From: Acetobacter fallax
Lineage (GTDB): Bacteria; Pseudomonadota; Alphaproteobacteria; Acetobacterales; Acetobacteraceae
Reading direction: 5' to 3'
Assembly: GCF_011516735.1 (NCBI RefSeq)
Contig: NZ_WOSX01000016.1
Location: 1-64,000, forward strand
Length of the DNA stretch: 64,000 nt
Positions 8,102-17,079 of the stretch are shown piece after piece (the stretch's first letter is position 1; each line of letters starts with the position of its first letter). The position numbers and the translations under genes were made by a program. The notes beneath the pieces are model-generated. The model was given only the letters and a program-made list of their open reading frames with translations, did not search any database and was not told where the DNA came from.

Positions 8102-8749
8102 ATGCCGCGAACGGAAAAAGACCCGGCAGCCGATCCGGGTGCGGGTTCCGTTGCGCGTCCGGCTCTGGTGCTGGCGTCGGCTTCGCCCCGTCGCCTGGCC
8201 CTGCTTGAGCAGATCGGCCTGATCCCGGACCGGATCGATGTCCCCGATATCGACGAAACACCCGGTCGCGATGAACTCCCCCGCTCCTACGCAGAGCGGA
8301 TGGCCCGTGAAAAAGCCCGGATCGTCGCCGCACGCAGCAATGACGCGTCCCTGATCCTCGCCGCTGATACCGTGGTGACGCTCGGTCGTCGTATCCTCCC
8401 GAAGGCAGATGACCGTCAGACGGCACAGGATTGCCTGCGCCGCCTTTCAGGCCGCCGTCACACCGTCATCACAGCCGTGGCCGTCCAGCCAGGCCAGGAA
8501 TGGCCGGAAGGCCGGACCGGACTGAGAATCGTCGAAACGGCTGTCACGTTTTCGCGCCTGACCGAACAGCAGATCGAATCTCTTCTGGATGGCGGCGACT
8601 GGCAGGGTAAGGCCGGCGGCTATGCCCTTCAGGGACAGGCCGCCTCCTGCATCCGTTTCATCTCGGGAAGCGCCTCGGCCGTCATCGGCCTGCCCCTCTT
8701 CGAGACCGCTCAGCTCCTTCGGGGCCAGAAGGGCGGATGGTTGCCGTGA
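8102..8749 (+). CDS. maf: Maf-like nucleoside triphosphate pyrophosphatase
   Basis: The protein has 215 residues. Maf proteins hydrolyse non-canonical or modified NTPs (dTTP/UTP or m7GTP, depending on subtype) to monophosphates. The N-terminal signature LASASPRRLALLEQIGL and the DTVV block (ILAADTVVTLGRRILPK) are present, as is the C-terminal GKAGGYALQGQAASCIRFISGS. It overlaps the following RNase gene by 13 bp. The maf-RNase G-yacG order is a known alphaproteobacterial arrangement. The substrate subtype cannot be fixed with certainty. Confidence 0.93.
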   Translation: MPRTEKDPAADPGAGSVARPALVLASASPRRLALLEQIGLIPDRIDVPDIDETPGRDELPRSYAERMAREKARIVAARSNDASLILAADTVVTLGRRILPKADDRQTAQDCLRRLSGRRHTVITAVAVQPGQEWPEGRTGLRIVETAVTFSRLTEQQIESLLDGGDWQGKAGGYALQGQAASCIRFISGSASAVIGLPLFETAQLLRGQKGGWLP

Positions 8750-9861
8750 CAGCAACACTCCGTGTCGCCTGCTCTCCAGGTGAAGCGCGGATTGCCGTCA
8801 TGGAAAATGGAGAGCTTCAGGATTTCGCGATCTGGACTCCCGGCCACCCGGACGGTGTGGGAGACACCCACAGAGGCCGGATCACCAGCCGCGTTCCCGC
8901 TCTCGGCGGTGCTTTCGTCACACTTGGAAAAGGCGCTGACGGGTTTCTTTCAGACCGGGATGGCGCTGAAGGCACCTGCGAAGGCGAGTCCGTCATTGTC
9001 CGCGTCACCCGTGCCGCCATGGCAGGCAAAGGCCCCCGACTGCGCGCCGCGCCGGATGCCGCACCGGCCAAAGGCGACATAACACTCCTGAAGCGTGGCC
9101 CATCCCCGCTCGAAGAACTGGCCGCCCGCTGGCACGGCCCCATTCTGGTCGATCACCCGACATTCGCCGCCCGCATCCCGACCAGTTTAAGAGACCGTGT
9201 GAAGCGCGTCCCCTCCGCATGGGATGATGGCGTTCAGGATGCCGTCGACACCCTGACCACGCCCGAAATCGATCTGCCCGGCGGGATGCGCGCCACGATC
9301 ACGCCAACCCCCGCTCTGGTGGCGATCGACATGGACAGCGGCTCCGCTTCCGCCATCCTCCAGGCAAAACAGACCGCCCAGTTTGCCGCAAACCGGGCCG
9401 CCTTCCCGACACTTTTCAGGCAGATCCGGCTGCGAAACCTCTCAGGCGCCATCCTTATCGACCCGGCTGGCCTGAATGCACGCAAACGCCAGGCACTACG
9501 GGAACCCATCGAAGCTGAACTTCGCTCCGATCCGCTTCGCCCGCGCTGCCTCGGCATCACAGCGTTAGGGCTGGCTGAAATCGTGCGCACCCGCATCCAC
9601 CCCCCACTCCATGAACTTCTCTCAGGCGCCCATGGACAGGCCATGCAGGCCCTGCGTCATCTGGTCACCAGTCACCTGATCGCCAGCCAGGCGACGCACA
9701 GAGCGGGCCGACCGGTCCTGCGTGCCGGCCTCGGCGTCGCGCGGGCTCTTGAAGACGATTCGCTGGCCTGCGAGGATGTTGTGTCCTGGTGCGGATACCC
9801 GCTCACCCTGCGGGCCGATCCCTCAATGCCGTTTCTGTCATGGGTGACTGATGATGAGTAA
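8737..9861 (+). CDS. RNase E/G-like protein, short form
   Basis: The protein has 374 residues, shorter than enterobacterial RNase G (about 489). The N-terminal part looks like the S1-type RNA-binding module of RNase E/G: GVGDTHRGRITSRVPALGGA, then FVTLGKGADGFLSD. The middle retains the family order up to VAIDMDSGSAS, where the catalytic Asp of the RNase H-like domain is expected. The zinc-link Cys pair and the distal part of full-length RNase G are absent. Such truncated members sit between maf and yacG in many Acetobacteraceae and Rhodospirillales genomes. The start overlaps the maf end and the stop overlaps yacG by 11 bp, so translation is probably coupled. Whether it still cleaves RNA is uncertain. 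Confidence 0.8.
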   Translation: MVAVTATLRVACSPGEARIAVMENGELQDFAIWTPGHPDGVGDTHRGRITSRVPALGGAFVTLGKGADGFLSDRDGAEGTCEGESVIVRVTRAAMAGKGPRLRAAPDAAPAKGDITLLKRGPSPLEELAARWHGPILVDHPTFAARIPTSLRDRVKRVPSAWDDGVQDAVDTLTTPEIDLPGGMRATITPTPALVAIDMDSGSASAILQAKQTAQFAANRAAFPTLFRQIRLRNLSGAILIDPAGLNARKRQALREPIEAELRSDPLRPRCLGITALGLAEIVRTRIHPPLHELLSGAHGQAMQALRHLVTSHLIASQATHRAGRPVLRAGLGVARALEDDSLACEDVVSWCGYPLTLRADPSMPFLSWVTDDE

Positions 9862-10063
9862 GAACCAGACCTGTCCCATCTGCCACAAACCCACAATGGC
9901 CGAATTCCGGCCCTTCTGCTCCCGTCGCTGCGCCGATATCGACCTCGGACGGTGGTTTTCCCAGGATTACCGCGTGCCAGGCCCGTTCATCGATGAAGAA
10001 CCTGAGACCGGTTCAGAAGAGAATGAGCAGACACGGGTTGATCTTGGATCGAGACCGGGTTAA
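9851..10063 (+). CDS. yacG: Zinc-binding protein YacG (DNA gyrase inhibitor family)
   Basis: The protein has 70 residues. Four cysteines in two pairs, CPICHKP and CSRRCADIDLGRW, form the YacG zinc site. YacG of E. coli binds GyrB and inhibits gyrase. The C-terminal tail is acidic and disordered (EEPETGSEENEQ). The ATG overlaps the last codons of the RNase-like gene, completing the infA-maf-RNase-yacG unit. Confidence 0.92.
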   Translation: MMSKNQTCPICHKPTMAEFRPFCSRRCADIDLGRWFSQDYRVPGPFIDEEPETGSEENEQTRVDLGSRPG

Positions 10064-10104
10064 ACGCTCGCCATCGCGCGATGGTCCAGTCCCATCCGCC
10101 CGGT

Positions 10105-10180
10105 GCCCAAGTAGCTCAGTTGGTAGAGCATGCGACTGAAAATCGCAGTGTCGGTGGTTCGATTCCGCCCTTGGGCACCA
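10105..10180 (+). tRNA. tRNA-Phe (GAA)
   Basis: This is a 76-nt cloverleaf with the CCA end encoded. The acceptor stem pairs GCCCAAG with CTTGGGC, the D-arm is AGCTCAGTTGGTAGAGC, the anticodon loop is CTGAAAA giving GAA, and the T-arm is GGTGGTTCGATTCCGCC. It lies 41 bp after yacG. The DNA downstream holds an IS5 remnant and a repeat rather than another gene. Confidence 0.97.
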
Positions 10181-10344
10181 TCTTCATAAAAAACTCCTGT
10201 AATATCACTATTGATGCTCTTCCATGCAGCGATGCTGCCCGTGGTTGCGCCCGCGACAGAAAAATCCGGACGGTTCGAAAAATCCTGGCACTGACGTTTA
10301 AGCTTTGATTCCATTCTCTCGCGAGGTTTTCGGGAGGGATCGAG

Positions 10345-10620
10345 ATGAAGCAGCCCAGTTTCTTCGATGTTGAGGATCGTCTGCGCGCCTGAGCGGGTTG
10401 GGCGACCAGCCTGATGCCCCCTTTTCCCGGACTATGGATTTTGAAGGCTTCCGACGTGACCAGGATCAGGCTCTGGCATATTCGGATGGGCGCAAGGGGG
10501 CAGGCCGCCGTTCGATCCTGTGCTGATGTTCAGGATTCCGGTGATCCGGACGATCAGCACCCTGTCCGATGAACGGGCCGAATATCTCTCCCGATCTCAT
10601 CTGAAATTTCAGGCGTTTGC
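10345..10620 (+). pseudogene. IS5-family transposase, decayed N-terminal part
   Basis: The ATG at 10345 opens MKQPSFFDVEDRLRA and stops at once. The match to the IS5 N-terminus continues in another frame with SGLGDQPDAPFSRTMDFEGF, and then as ALAYSDGRKGAGRR. A third frame carries the TLSDERAEYLS block. At least two frameshifts and a stop are present and the catalytic domain is missing. An upstream GGGAGGGA ribosome site survives. This belongs to a different IS5 subgroup from the fragments at 0.5 kb and 27.7 kb. Confidence 0.75.
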
Positions 10621-10699
10621 TGTAACTCACCCGCATCCAGGTCGCACAAAGCAAAACAGAACCGGCTGTTCGCGGTACGTGCTGATCTGTGATTTTTTA

Positions 10700-10950
10700 G
10701 AGGATGAGTGGAGACCGGGCTCTGCCCGAACCCGGCAGGGACCGCAGGCTCCTGCACCCCGATCTGTTTACAATAAAATGGTTTCCAAAGGTCTGTGACC
10801 TTTGGTGGATTCCAGGGCAAAGCCCTGAGAAAACACCCGCATTGACCGCAAACAGAGCCTTTCCAGACCGTTTTGATAAACAAGCCGGAATGCAGGGGCC
10901 TGTGGTCCCTGCCGGGTCCAGGCGGAGCCCGGTCTTCTGCCAACCCTTTG
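10700..10950. repeat. Imperfect ~250-bp palindrome built from two inverted copies of a dispersed repeat
   Basis: The left arm (about 10708-10797) runs GACCGGGCTCTGCCCGAACC through ...AAATGGTTTCCAAAGGTC. The reverse complement of the right arm (about 10855-10945) reads GACCGGGCTCCGCCTGGACC through ...AAACGGTCTGGAAAGG, matching along its length. Between the arms lies CAAAGGTCTGTGACCTTTGG, itself a small palindrome, and CCAGGGCAAAGCCCTG. The same core occurs once more at 30897-31030. The structure could fold into a long hairpin in RNA or DNA. No coding frame in it is credible. It may act in termination, or be a mobile repeat that landed twice in opposite directions. Confidence 0.75.
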
Positions 10951-10996
10951 AAACAGGATCTTACAAAATTTCACTTAAATAAAACACCGGCCGCCA

Positions 10997-11689
10997 TCAG
11001 TCCGGACAGTGCGAACTCTCAAAGCTCTGCTTCGCCGGACCGAGAATCCGGAACCGGTAACGGGCCGTCTCCGCCGAAAGCCGCGCTCCGCTCGTCCGGG
11101 TGGAGAGATGCAGCTCAACCCCGCGGCCATTCTGCAGCGCCATCGTTCCGATCCCGCTGCCCGCCGTCGCCTCGGCCCCGACCGACCAGAAAGTGCTGTC
11201 GAAATCATCAACCGAACCAAGATTATCCACCGATCCCTCAGCGCAGGAATGGGAATACCCGATCGCCGGTCCACCTCCACCCGTGACCCGTACGGCGTAG
11301 TCCCGGCCTTTATAATGCAGCACCCCGTCACCCCAGCCATAACCTGGCCCAAGACTGGCCTCCCGCAACCGGAATACAAGACGATCCGTCGTGGTCACAG
11401 CACTGCCAGCGGCACTTTGCGATGAAGCCGAAGATGACCCCTCTGACTGAACAGCCGCGAAAACAGGGGAAGAAATCGTCACGAGCCCCGAAACCGTCAG
11501 TGCAAACGTCACAGCCAGGGTCTGTCGGGCCACGCGCGCGCTCCTTCTGAAATTGATCTGGTAAAGCCCGCCAGCGTAATCATGAAGGGGCTGCATGGAT
11601 GGCAACGGCATGAAAGGCACAATCTCCCGGCCCGAACGGCGTGCTTCGGGGCGCCGCTGACAGCCACAATAAACCCCCGGCCGCGTCAA
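10997..11689 (-). CDS. Exported hypothetical protein
   Basis: The open frame has 230 residues but the true start is probably internal. A signal peptide is visible at about residues 48-79, with RRSARVARQTLAV followed by a hydrophobic core and cleavage near SPVFA. The mature part is Gly/Ser-rich: DRLVFRLREASLGPGYGWGD, then YAVRVTGGGGPAIGYSHSCAEG, and a C-terminal beta-rich stretch ending SSHCPD. Two cysteines could form a disulfide. I do not recognise a named family; secreted YSC84-like or glycine-rich envelope proteins are only loosely similar in style. It stands alone between the palindromic repeat and the nucleoside transporter. No function is assigned. Confidence 0.55.
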   Translation of the reverse strand: MTRPGVYCGCQRRPEARRSGREIVPFMPLPSMQPLHDYAGGLYQINFRRSARVARQTLAVTFALTVSGLVTISSPVFAAVQSEGSSSASSQSAAGSAVTTTDRLVFRLREASLGPGYGWGDGVLHYKGRDYAVRVTGGGGPAIGYSHSCAEGSVDNLGSVDDFDSTFWSVGAEATAGSGIGTMALQNGRGVELHLSTRTSGARLSAETARYRFRILGPAKQSFESSHCPD

Positions 11690-11908
11690 TGGTTCCCCAT
11701 CAGGTCTGACTCCGCGGCAGCATCCGCAGTCGTAACAGCGTCAGCGCGATTGTAAAATACGCCTGTACCGTCCTGCTTCAATCCACGGTGGCACCGGCAG
11801 GCAGCGTGGCATATTTTTTCCGCGCCCGCCATGGCGTGATGGCCGGCGAAACAGACGGAAACCTGGTCAGAAAATTTCAGAGCAGAAACAGGCCACACCA
11901 GAAACAGA

Positions 11909-13192
11909 TCAGCCCAGAAACAGACCGGCAATCGCGGCACTGGTCAGATTTGAAAGCGATCCCGCCAGCACCGCCCGCGCCCCCATCCGCGCCACAAAAC
12001 CGCGCCGCGCCGGAATCACACTGCCAAAAGCACCGATCAGAATCCCGATCGAGGACAGGTTCGAAAACCCGCACAGCGCAAAAGACGCAATGGCGATGCT
12101 GTGCTCATCCAGCGTTGCGGCATGAATGTGCGGAGACAGACTCACATAAGCAACAAACTCGTTAAAGGCGAGTTTCTGCCCGATAATGCCGCCAATCGTG
12201 CCAGCCTCATCCCATGGCACGCCAAGAAGCCAGGCCAGCGGCGCAAAAGCATGCCCGAGCAGACCAGCCAGCGACACCATGCCGAATCCAGACGCATGAC
12301 CCGCAGCCCCCAGCAGACGATCCGTCAGCGCGATCAGTCCGATAAAAGCGATCAGAATCGCCGCCACCGCCACAGCCACCTGCGTCCCGGCCGAAGCCCC
12401 CGTCGCAATCGCCTCAAAAACATTCGCGGAGCCGTGCGGCTTCCTGTCCGGCCCGTCCGGAATGCCCATATCCGCCGGCTCACGAAGATCACGCATATCC
12501 GTGATCATCGACGGCTCAGTCGCAGGCATCAGCAAACGCGCGAACAGCAGACCGCCCGGTATCGCCATGAAAGACGCCGCGATCAGATAATCCATCGGAA
12601 CGCCCAGCGCCGCATAGCCCGCCAGAACCGATCCCGTCACCGACGCCGTGCCGCTGCACATCACCGCGAACATCTCCGCATCCGTCATGCGCGGCAGATA
12701 AGGCGCGATGGCAACCGGCATCTCACTCTGGCCGACAAAAATCGTGATGACCGCGGAAAACGATTCGACAACCGACGTGCCGAGAAGGCGCTTCACCAGC
12801 GACCCGACCACTTCCGCTACCCACTGCATGATCCCGAAATGATACAGAACCGCAATCAGCGCGCTGACATAAATGATCTCCGTCAGTACCTGAAAAGCAA
12901 AAATAAACGCCCCGCCCGGAAACACATGCTGCATCTCCGGCCCCACAAGCGGCCCGAACAGAAACGCCGCGCCCTCAGCCCCGCAGGCCAGAACCTCGCC
13001 CACCAGAGCCGATACCGCATGCAGCGCCGCACGCCCCGGCGGCACAAACAGCACCACGGCCCCGATCGTAATCTGCGCGGCAAGCGCCGCCAGCACGACC
13101 CGGGGCCGGATCGCCCGGCGGTTGGTGGAAAAGGCAATCCCGACTGCCACCAGAAACAGGATTGCAGCAAGGCCGCGCAGAACAGTCATCAA
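11909..13192 (-). CDS. Concentrative nucleoside transporter (CNT/NupC family)
   Basis: The protein has 427 residues and many membrane helices. CNT proteins import nucleosides with protons or sodium. Conserved pieces are the re-entrant-loop motif ITIFVGQSEMPVAIAPYLPR, the CSGTASVTGSVLAGYAALGV segment that forms the substrate site, and the C-terminal CGFSNLSSIGILIGAFGSVIP block. The start at 13192 (MMTVLRG) follows a plausible purine-rich region. Neighbours are unrelated, so it is probably monocistronic. Substrate preference between purine and pyrimidine nucleosides is not predictable here. Confidence 0.92.
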   Translation of the reverse strand: MMTVLRGLAAILFLVAVGIAFSTNRRAIRPRVVLAALAAQITIGAVVLFVPPGRAALHAVSALVGEVLACGAEGAAFLFGPLVGPEMQHVFPGGAFIFAFQVLTEIIYVSALIAVLYHFGIMQWVAEVVGSLVKRLLGTSVVESFSAVITIFVGQSEMPVAIAPYLPRMTDAEMFAVMCSGTASVTGSVLAGYAALGVPMDYLIAASFMAIPGGLLFARLLMPATEPSMITDMRDLREPADMGIPDGPDRKPHGSANVFEAIATGASAGTQVAVAVAAILIAFIGLIALTDRLLGAAGHASGFGMVSLAGLLGHAFAPLAWLLGVPWDEAGTIGGIIGQKLAFNEFVAYVSLSPHIHAATLDEHSIAIASFALCGFSNLSSIGILIGAFGSVIPARRGFVARMGARAVLAGSLSNLTSAAIAGLFLG

Positions 13193-13385
13193 TCCGGGTC
13201 CGAATCAAAATTCCGGGCAACTCTCCGCGCCGCATGTCACTCTGTCCAGTCCGCATCGCACGCTTTCCACCCCCAACTCTCGACAAAAACCGCCCGGACT
13301 GGCACCTGGACACAAACGGAAAAAACACTCGCAAAAAGACATCCGCGCGAAGAACTCGCCCGAAGAACTTAAAGAGGAAGCCGTC

Positions 13386-13868
13386 ATGCCATGCGCCTAT
13401 GATTTCAGCCTGCCAGGCCTCGCAGGCGGAACGATCGATCTGGGAGCCTGGCGCGGCAAACCGATGCTGATCGTCAACACCGCCTCGAAATGCGGCTTTA
13501 CCCCGCAATATGAAGGCCTCCAGGCCCTGTGGTCGGAAACCGATCACGAACTGGGCGTGATCGGCGTCCCCAGCAACGATTTCGGCAAACAGGAACCCGG
13601 CGACGCCTCGGAAATCGCCACCTTCTGCTCCCGCAATTACGGCGTCAGCTTCCCGATGACCGCGAAATGTCACGTCAAAGGCGCCGAAACCACGCCTCTC
13701 TTCCGCTGGCTCGCCACACAGGGCGGCCTGCTCGCTCATCCACGCTGGAATTTCTTCAAATACATCATCGACCGCGAGGGTCGGCTCTCCACCTGGTTTT
13801 CCAGCCTCACCTCGCCCGACTCCCGCCGTGTGCGTGATGCCGTCAGTCGCGTTATCCTCAATGGCTGA
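13386..13868 (+). CDS. Glutathione peroxidase / thiol peroxidase
   Basis: The protein has 160 residues and a thioredoxin fold. It reduces hydroperoxides, probably using thioredoxin or glutathione. The peroxidatic Cys is in NTASKCGFTPQY; the Gln is in FGKQEPG and the Trp-Asn pair in HPRWNFFKYI, which completes the catalytic tetrad. The segment before the Gln is PSNDFGKQEPG instead of PCNQFG, so the usual resolving Cys is replaced by Ser, a variant seen in alphaproteobacterial members. GAGGAAG lies six bases before the ATG, which argues for this start over upstream in-frame ones. Confidence 0.93.
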   Translation: MPCAYDFSLPGLAGGTIDLGAWRGKPMLIVNTASKCGFTPQYEGLQALWSETDHELGVIGVPSNDFGKQEPGDASEIATFCSRNYGVSFPMTAKCHVKGAETTPLFRWLATQGGLLAHPRWNFFKYIIDREGRLSTWFSSLTSPDSRRVRDAVSRVILNG

Positions 13869-14106
13869 CGGGGGAGGGGTGACGGGAATGACTGACCGCG
13901 CTGTCTGACCGGGACCAGCCCCGAAAATACACCGGAGCCGCCGACCATAAAACTGCCACAGCCAGATTCCAGAGTGTAAGCGTTATAACCTGATATCAGT
14001 CTCCGATATCGCCGCTCCGGCAGCGCCTGGGCGAAGAACCGGATCCCGTCGAATTCCCGTGGCTCCGGGGGGCGACGACCGTTTGCGAGGGTGCTAGAGA
14101 GCCGCC

Positions 14107-17043
14107 ATGATGTTCCGCCTGTTCCCCGCCTCCCTGCCTGTCCCCGCACTGAGTGCAGGTCACGGTGGCTCTGCGCCCGCCGGTCATCGCTTCCCCTGGT
14201 CACTCCCCCCGCGCCTGTTCGCGTCCGAAAGCCATGACGATGAATGGCGCGTCACCAGCGAAGACCGTCTGGGTGCCCCGACCGGCACCTCCACTGGCAC
14301 CTCCATTGGCACCACGCCCCGTGACACCGGAAACGGCGGCAACGGTTCAGGCGGTGGTCCGGGCGGCGGCAACAGCGGCGGCCCGTTCGGCGGCCTCCCC
14401 CCACGCCGTCCCCGCTTCCGCATGTGGCGCAAATTCCTCGGCTCGTCCCTGGCCATCCTCCTCCTGGGCACCTGCGTCGCCGGCCTCGCCGCCTGGCGCC
14501 AGTATTCCGGTATCGTCGCCGGCCTGCCAACCGTGGACGGCCTGCGCTCCTACCAGCCGCCCGTCATGAGCCGCCTCTACTCCGGCGATGACCGCCTGAT
14601 CGCCGAACTCGCCGCCGAACGCCGCGTATTCGTGCCCTACAGCGCCATCCCGGACCGCGTGAAAAACGCCTTCATCGCCGCCGAAGACCATAAATTCTGG
14701 AACCATGCCGGCGTCGATCCGCTGGCCATCATCCGTGCCGGCCTGACAGATCTGACTCGCGGCAAAGGCCACAGGCCGATGGGCGCCTCAACCATCACCC
14801 AGCAGGTCGCCCGCGTCATGCTCATCGGCTCCAACGCCGTGTCGTTCCAGCGCAAAGCCCGCGAAGCCCTGCTCGCCATGCGCATCGAACAGGTGCTGCC
14901 GAAAGAGAAGATCCTCGAAATCTATCTCAATGAAATCTACCTCGGTGACGGCGCCTACGGCATCGGCGCCGCCTCACAGGCCTATTTCGCCAAACCACTC
15001 GATCAGCTCGATGACGCCGAAGCCGCCGTCCTCGCCGCCCTTCCCAAATCCCCGACCAACTATAACCCGCTCCGCTATCCGGACGTCGCCCGGATGCGCC
15101 GCAACCTGGTCCTGGGCGAAATGGTGACAACCGGCGCGATTTCGCGTGAAGCCGCAACGGCGGCCCAGGCCGAGCCCCTCATCGCGAAAAACTTCCACCG
15201 CCCCGGTCCCATCCCCGGCTCCGAATGGTTCGGCGAGGAAGTCCGTCGGGAACTGATCGAACGCTACGGCACCCAGCAAACCATGCAGGGCGGCCTCAAC
15301 GTCCACACCAGCCTCGACCCGGCCCTGCAATCGCTGGCGACAGACGCATTGCGTGATGGTCTCACCGGCTATGACCGCTCCCACGGCGGCTGGCGTGGTG
15401 CCGTCACCCACCTGGACGGCGTGAAAACGTCTCAGAGTGACGAAGAGTGGATGCCCCTCCTGACCGCCACCGCCCGCCCCTCCGGAATGCTTGATCGCTG
15501 GCGCCTCGCCGTCGTGCTCGATTCCGGTCGCGGCAGCGTTGGCTGGGCCGAAGGCGGCACGCCCCGCCACGGCACGCTTCTGGCGCGGGATCTCGGCTGG
15601 ATGCGCGTCTTCCGCGCCCTTCGCCCCGGTGATGTCCTCATGGTCGAGCCCCAGGCTGAAGACAGCCACGTCGCCATCCGCCAGATCCCCCGGATCGAGG
15701 GCGCCGCCGTGACAATGGACGTCCGCACCGGCCGCGTTCTCGCCATGGTCGGCGGCTGGTCCTTCGAAGCCTCGCAGTTCAACCGCGCCACCCAGGCCCT
15801 GCGTCAGCCCGGCTCCTCGTTCAAACCGTTCGTCTATCTCGCCGCGATGGAACAGGGCATCTCCCCGTCGCAGAAATTTGCGGATTCCGCCGTCTCCTAC
15901 GGAAGCTGGCATCCCAGCAACTATGAAAAGGATTTCTGGGGCGCGACGACCCTGCACGACGCATTGCGTGAGTCCCGCAACCTGGTGACCATCCGCCTTG
16001 CCGCCCATATCGGCATGAAAAGCGTGGCTAAAATCGCCACCGATATCGGCCTCGTCCAGACAATGCCGCACGTGCTGCCCGCCGCCCTCGGTGCTGTCGA
16101 AACCACCGTCCTGCGTGAAGCCGGCGCCTACGCCACCATCGCCAATAACGGCCAGAAAGTTACGCCGACCCTGATCGATGACGTGCAGGATCGCGATGGA
16201 CACGTCGTCTGGCGCCCCGAAGGTCTCGTCCTCACCAGCACACCATCAGGCGCCGTACCCGCGCCCGCCTCCCCGGACGCAGCTATCTTTCCCGCCGCCG
16301 ATCAGGGCGGCGCCGAAGGCCCGGCCACAACACCTGCCACACCACCGACCCCCGGCCAGCCGGCAATGGCGCCAGGCACAGCGCCCGTCATCGTAGCCCC
16401 TGGTCAGGACAGTAACCCCGTCCTGGCCGACCTTCGCGCACCCGTCGCCAGCCCCGACAGTGCCTTTCAGATCACAACCATGCTCCAGGACGTCATCCGT
16501 CGCGGCACCGGCATCCAGGCCGGGAAGGGGATCGATCACCCGATTGCCGGCAAGACCGGCACCAGTCAGGACTTCAATGACGCCTGGTTCGCCGGATACT
16601 CCGCCGACCTCGTGACCGTCGTCTGGATCGGCTTCGACACCCCGCAATCCATCGGTAAGAACGAAACCGGCGGCGCCATCGCCGGGCCGATCTGGAACCG
16701 CATCATGAAAACAGCGCTCGCAAGCCGTCCTAGCCTGGAGTTCCGCGTGCCGGAGGGCGTCACCCTGGTCCGGTACGATACCGGACGCGGTATCACCGTC
16801 GATGCGTTCAAACAGGATCAGACACCAGGCGAAAGCGCCAATTTCAGCGGCACGGCCGGAACCGGCGAGCTGACCGCCGCCGATACCGGCGCGGAAAATC
16901 TGGCGGATTCGGAAAACGATATGGTCTCCAGCGCCGGACCGCAGCCGGCAGGCGACGCAAAACCCGGAGCCCCCGGTGCGCCGGCCGCGGCACAGCCAAA
17001 CCAGCCCGCCGGGGGTGACATCGGTATGGGCGGCCTGTATTGA
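14107..17043 (+). CDS. mrcA: Penicillin-binding protein 1A (bifunctional transglycosylase/transpeptidase)
   Basis: The protein has 978 residues, longer than usual (about 800-850). Residues 1-100 are a hydrophilic Thr/Gly-rich cytoplasmic extension with GNGGNGSGGGPGGG. One membrane helix follows at about 109-130. The GT51 domain carries AAEDHKFWNHAG, with the catalytic Glu at about residue 193, then GASTITQQVAR. The transpeptidase domain has the active Ser570 in PGSSFKPF and the KTGTS box at 816. A Pro/Ala/Thr-rich insertion (about 715-765) and a Gly/Pro-rich tail are further low-complexity additions. It polymerises and cross-links peptidoglycan at the inner membrane. prfB lies 36 bp downstream, the usual alphaproteobacterial order. 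The exact start is uncertain because the extension is poorly conserved. Confidence 0.93.
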   Translation: MMFRLFPASLPVPALSAGHGGSAPAGHRFPWSLPPRLFASESHDDEWRVTSEDRLGAPTGTSTGTSIGTTPRDTGNGGNGSGGGPGGGNSGGPFGGLPPRRPRFRMWRKFLGSSLAILLLGTCVAGLAAWRQYSGIVAGLPTVDGLRSYQPPVMSRLYSGDDRLIAELAAERRVFVPYSAIPDRVKNAFIAAEDHKFWNHAGVDPLAIIRAGLTDLTRGKGHRPMGASTITQQVARVMLIGSNAVSFQRKAREALLAMRIEQVLPKEKILEIYLNEIYLGDGAYGIGAASQAYFAKPLDQLDDAEAAVLAALPKSPTNYNPLRYPDVARMRRNLVLGEMVTTGAISREAATAAQAEPLIAKNFHRPGPIPGSEWFGEEVRRELIERYGTQQTMQGGLNVHTSLDPALQSLATDALRDGLTGYDRSHGGWRGAVTHLDGVKTSQSDEEWMPLLTATARPSGMLDRWRLAVVLDSGRGSVGWAEGGTPRHGTLLARDLGWMRVFRALRPGDVLMVEPQAEDSHVAIRQIPRIEGAAVTMDVRTGRVLAMVGGWSFEASQFNRATQALRQPGSSFKPFVYLAAMEQGISPSQKFADSAVSYGSWHPSNYEKDFWGATTLHDALRESRNLVTIRLAAHIGMKSVAKIATDIGLVQTMPHVLPAALGAVETTVLREAGAYATIANNGQKVTPTLIDDVQDRDGHVVWRPEGLVLTSTPSGAVPAPASPDAAIFPAADQGGAEGPATTPATPPTPGQPAMAPGTAPVIVAPGQDSNPVLADLRAPVASPDSAFQITTMLQDVIRRGTGIQAGKGIDHPIAGKTGTSQDFNDAWFAGYSADLVTVVWIGFDTPQSIGKNETGGAIAGPIWNRIMKTALASRPSLEFRVPEGVTLVRYDTGRGITVDAFKQDQTPGESANFSGTAGTGELTAADTGAENLADSENDMVSSAGPQPAGDAKPGAPGAPAAAQPNQPAGGDIGMGGLY

Positions 17044-17079
17044 GGCCGGTCTCACAACCCCGAAATGGAGTGCGGTCGC

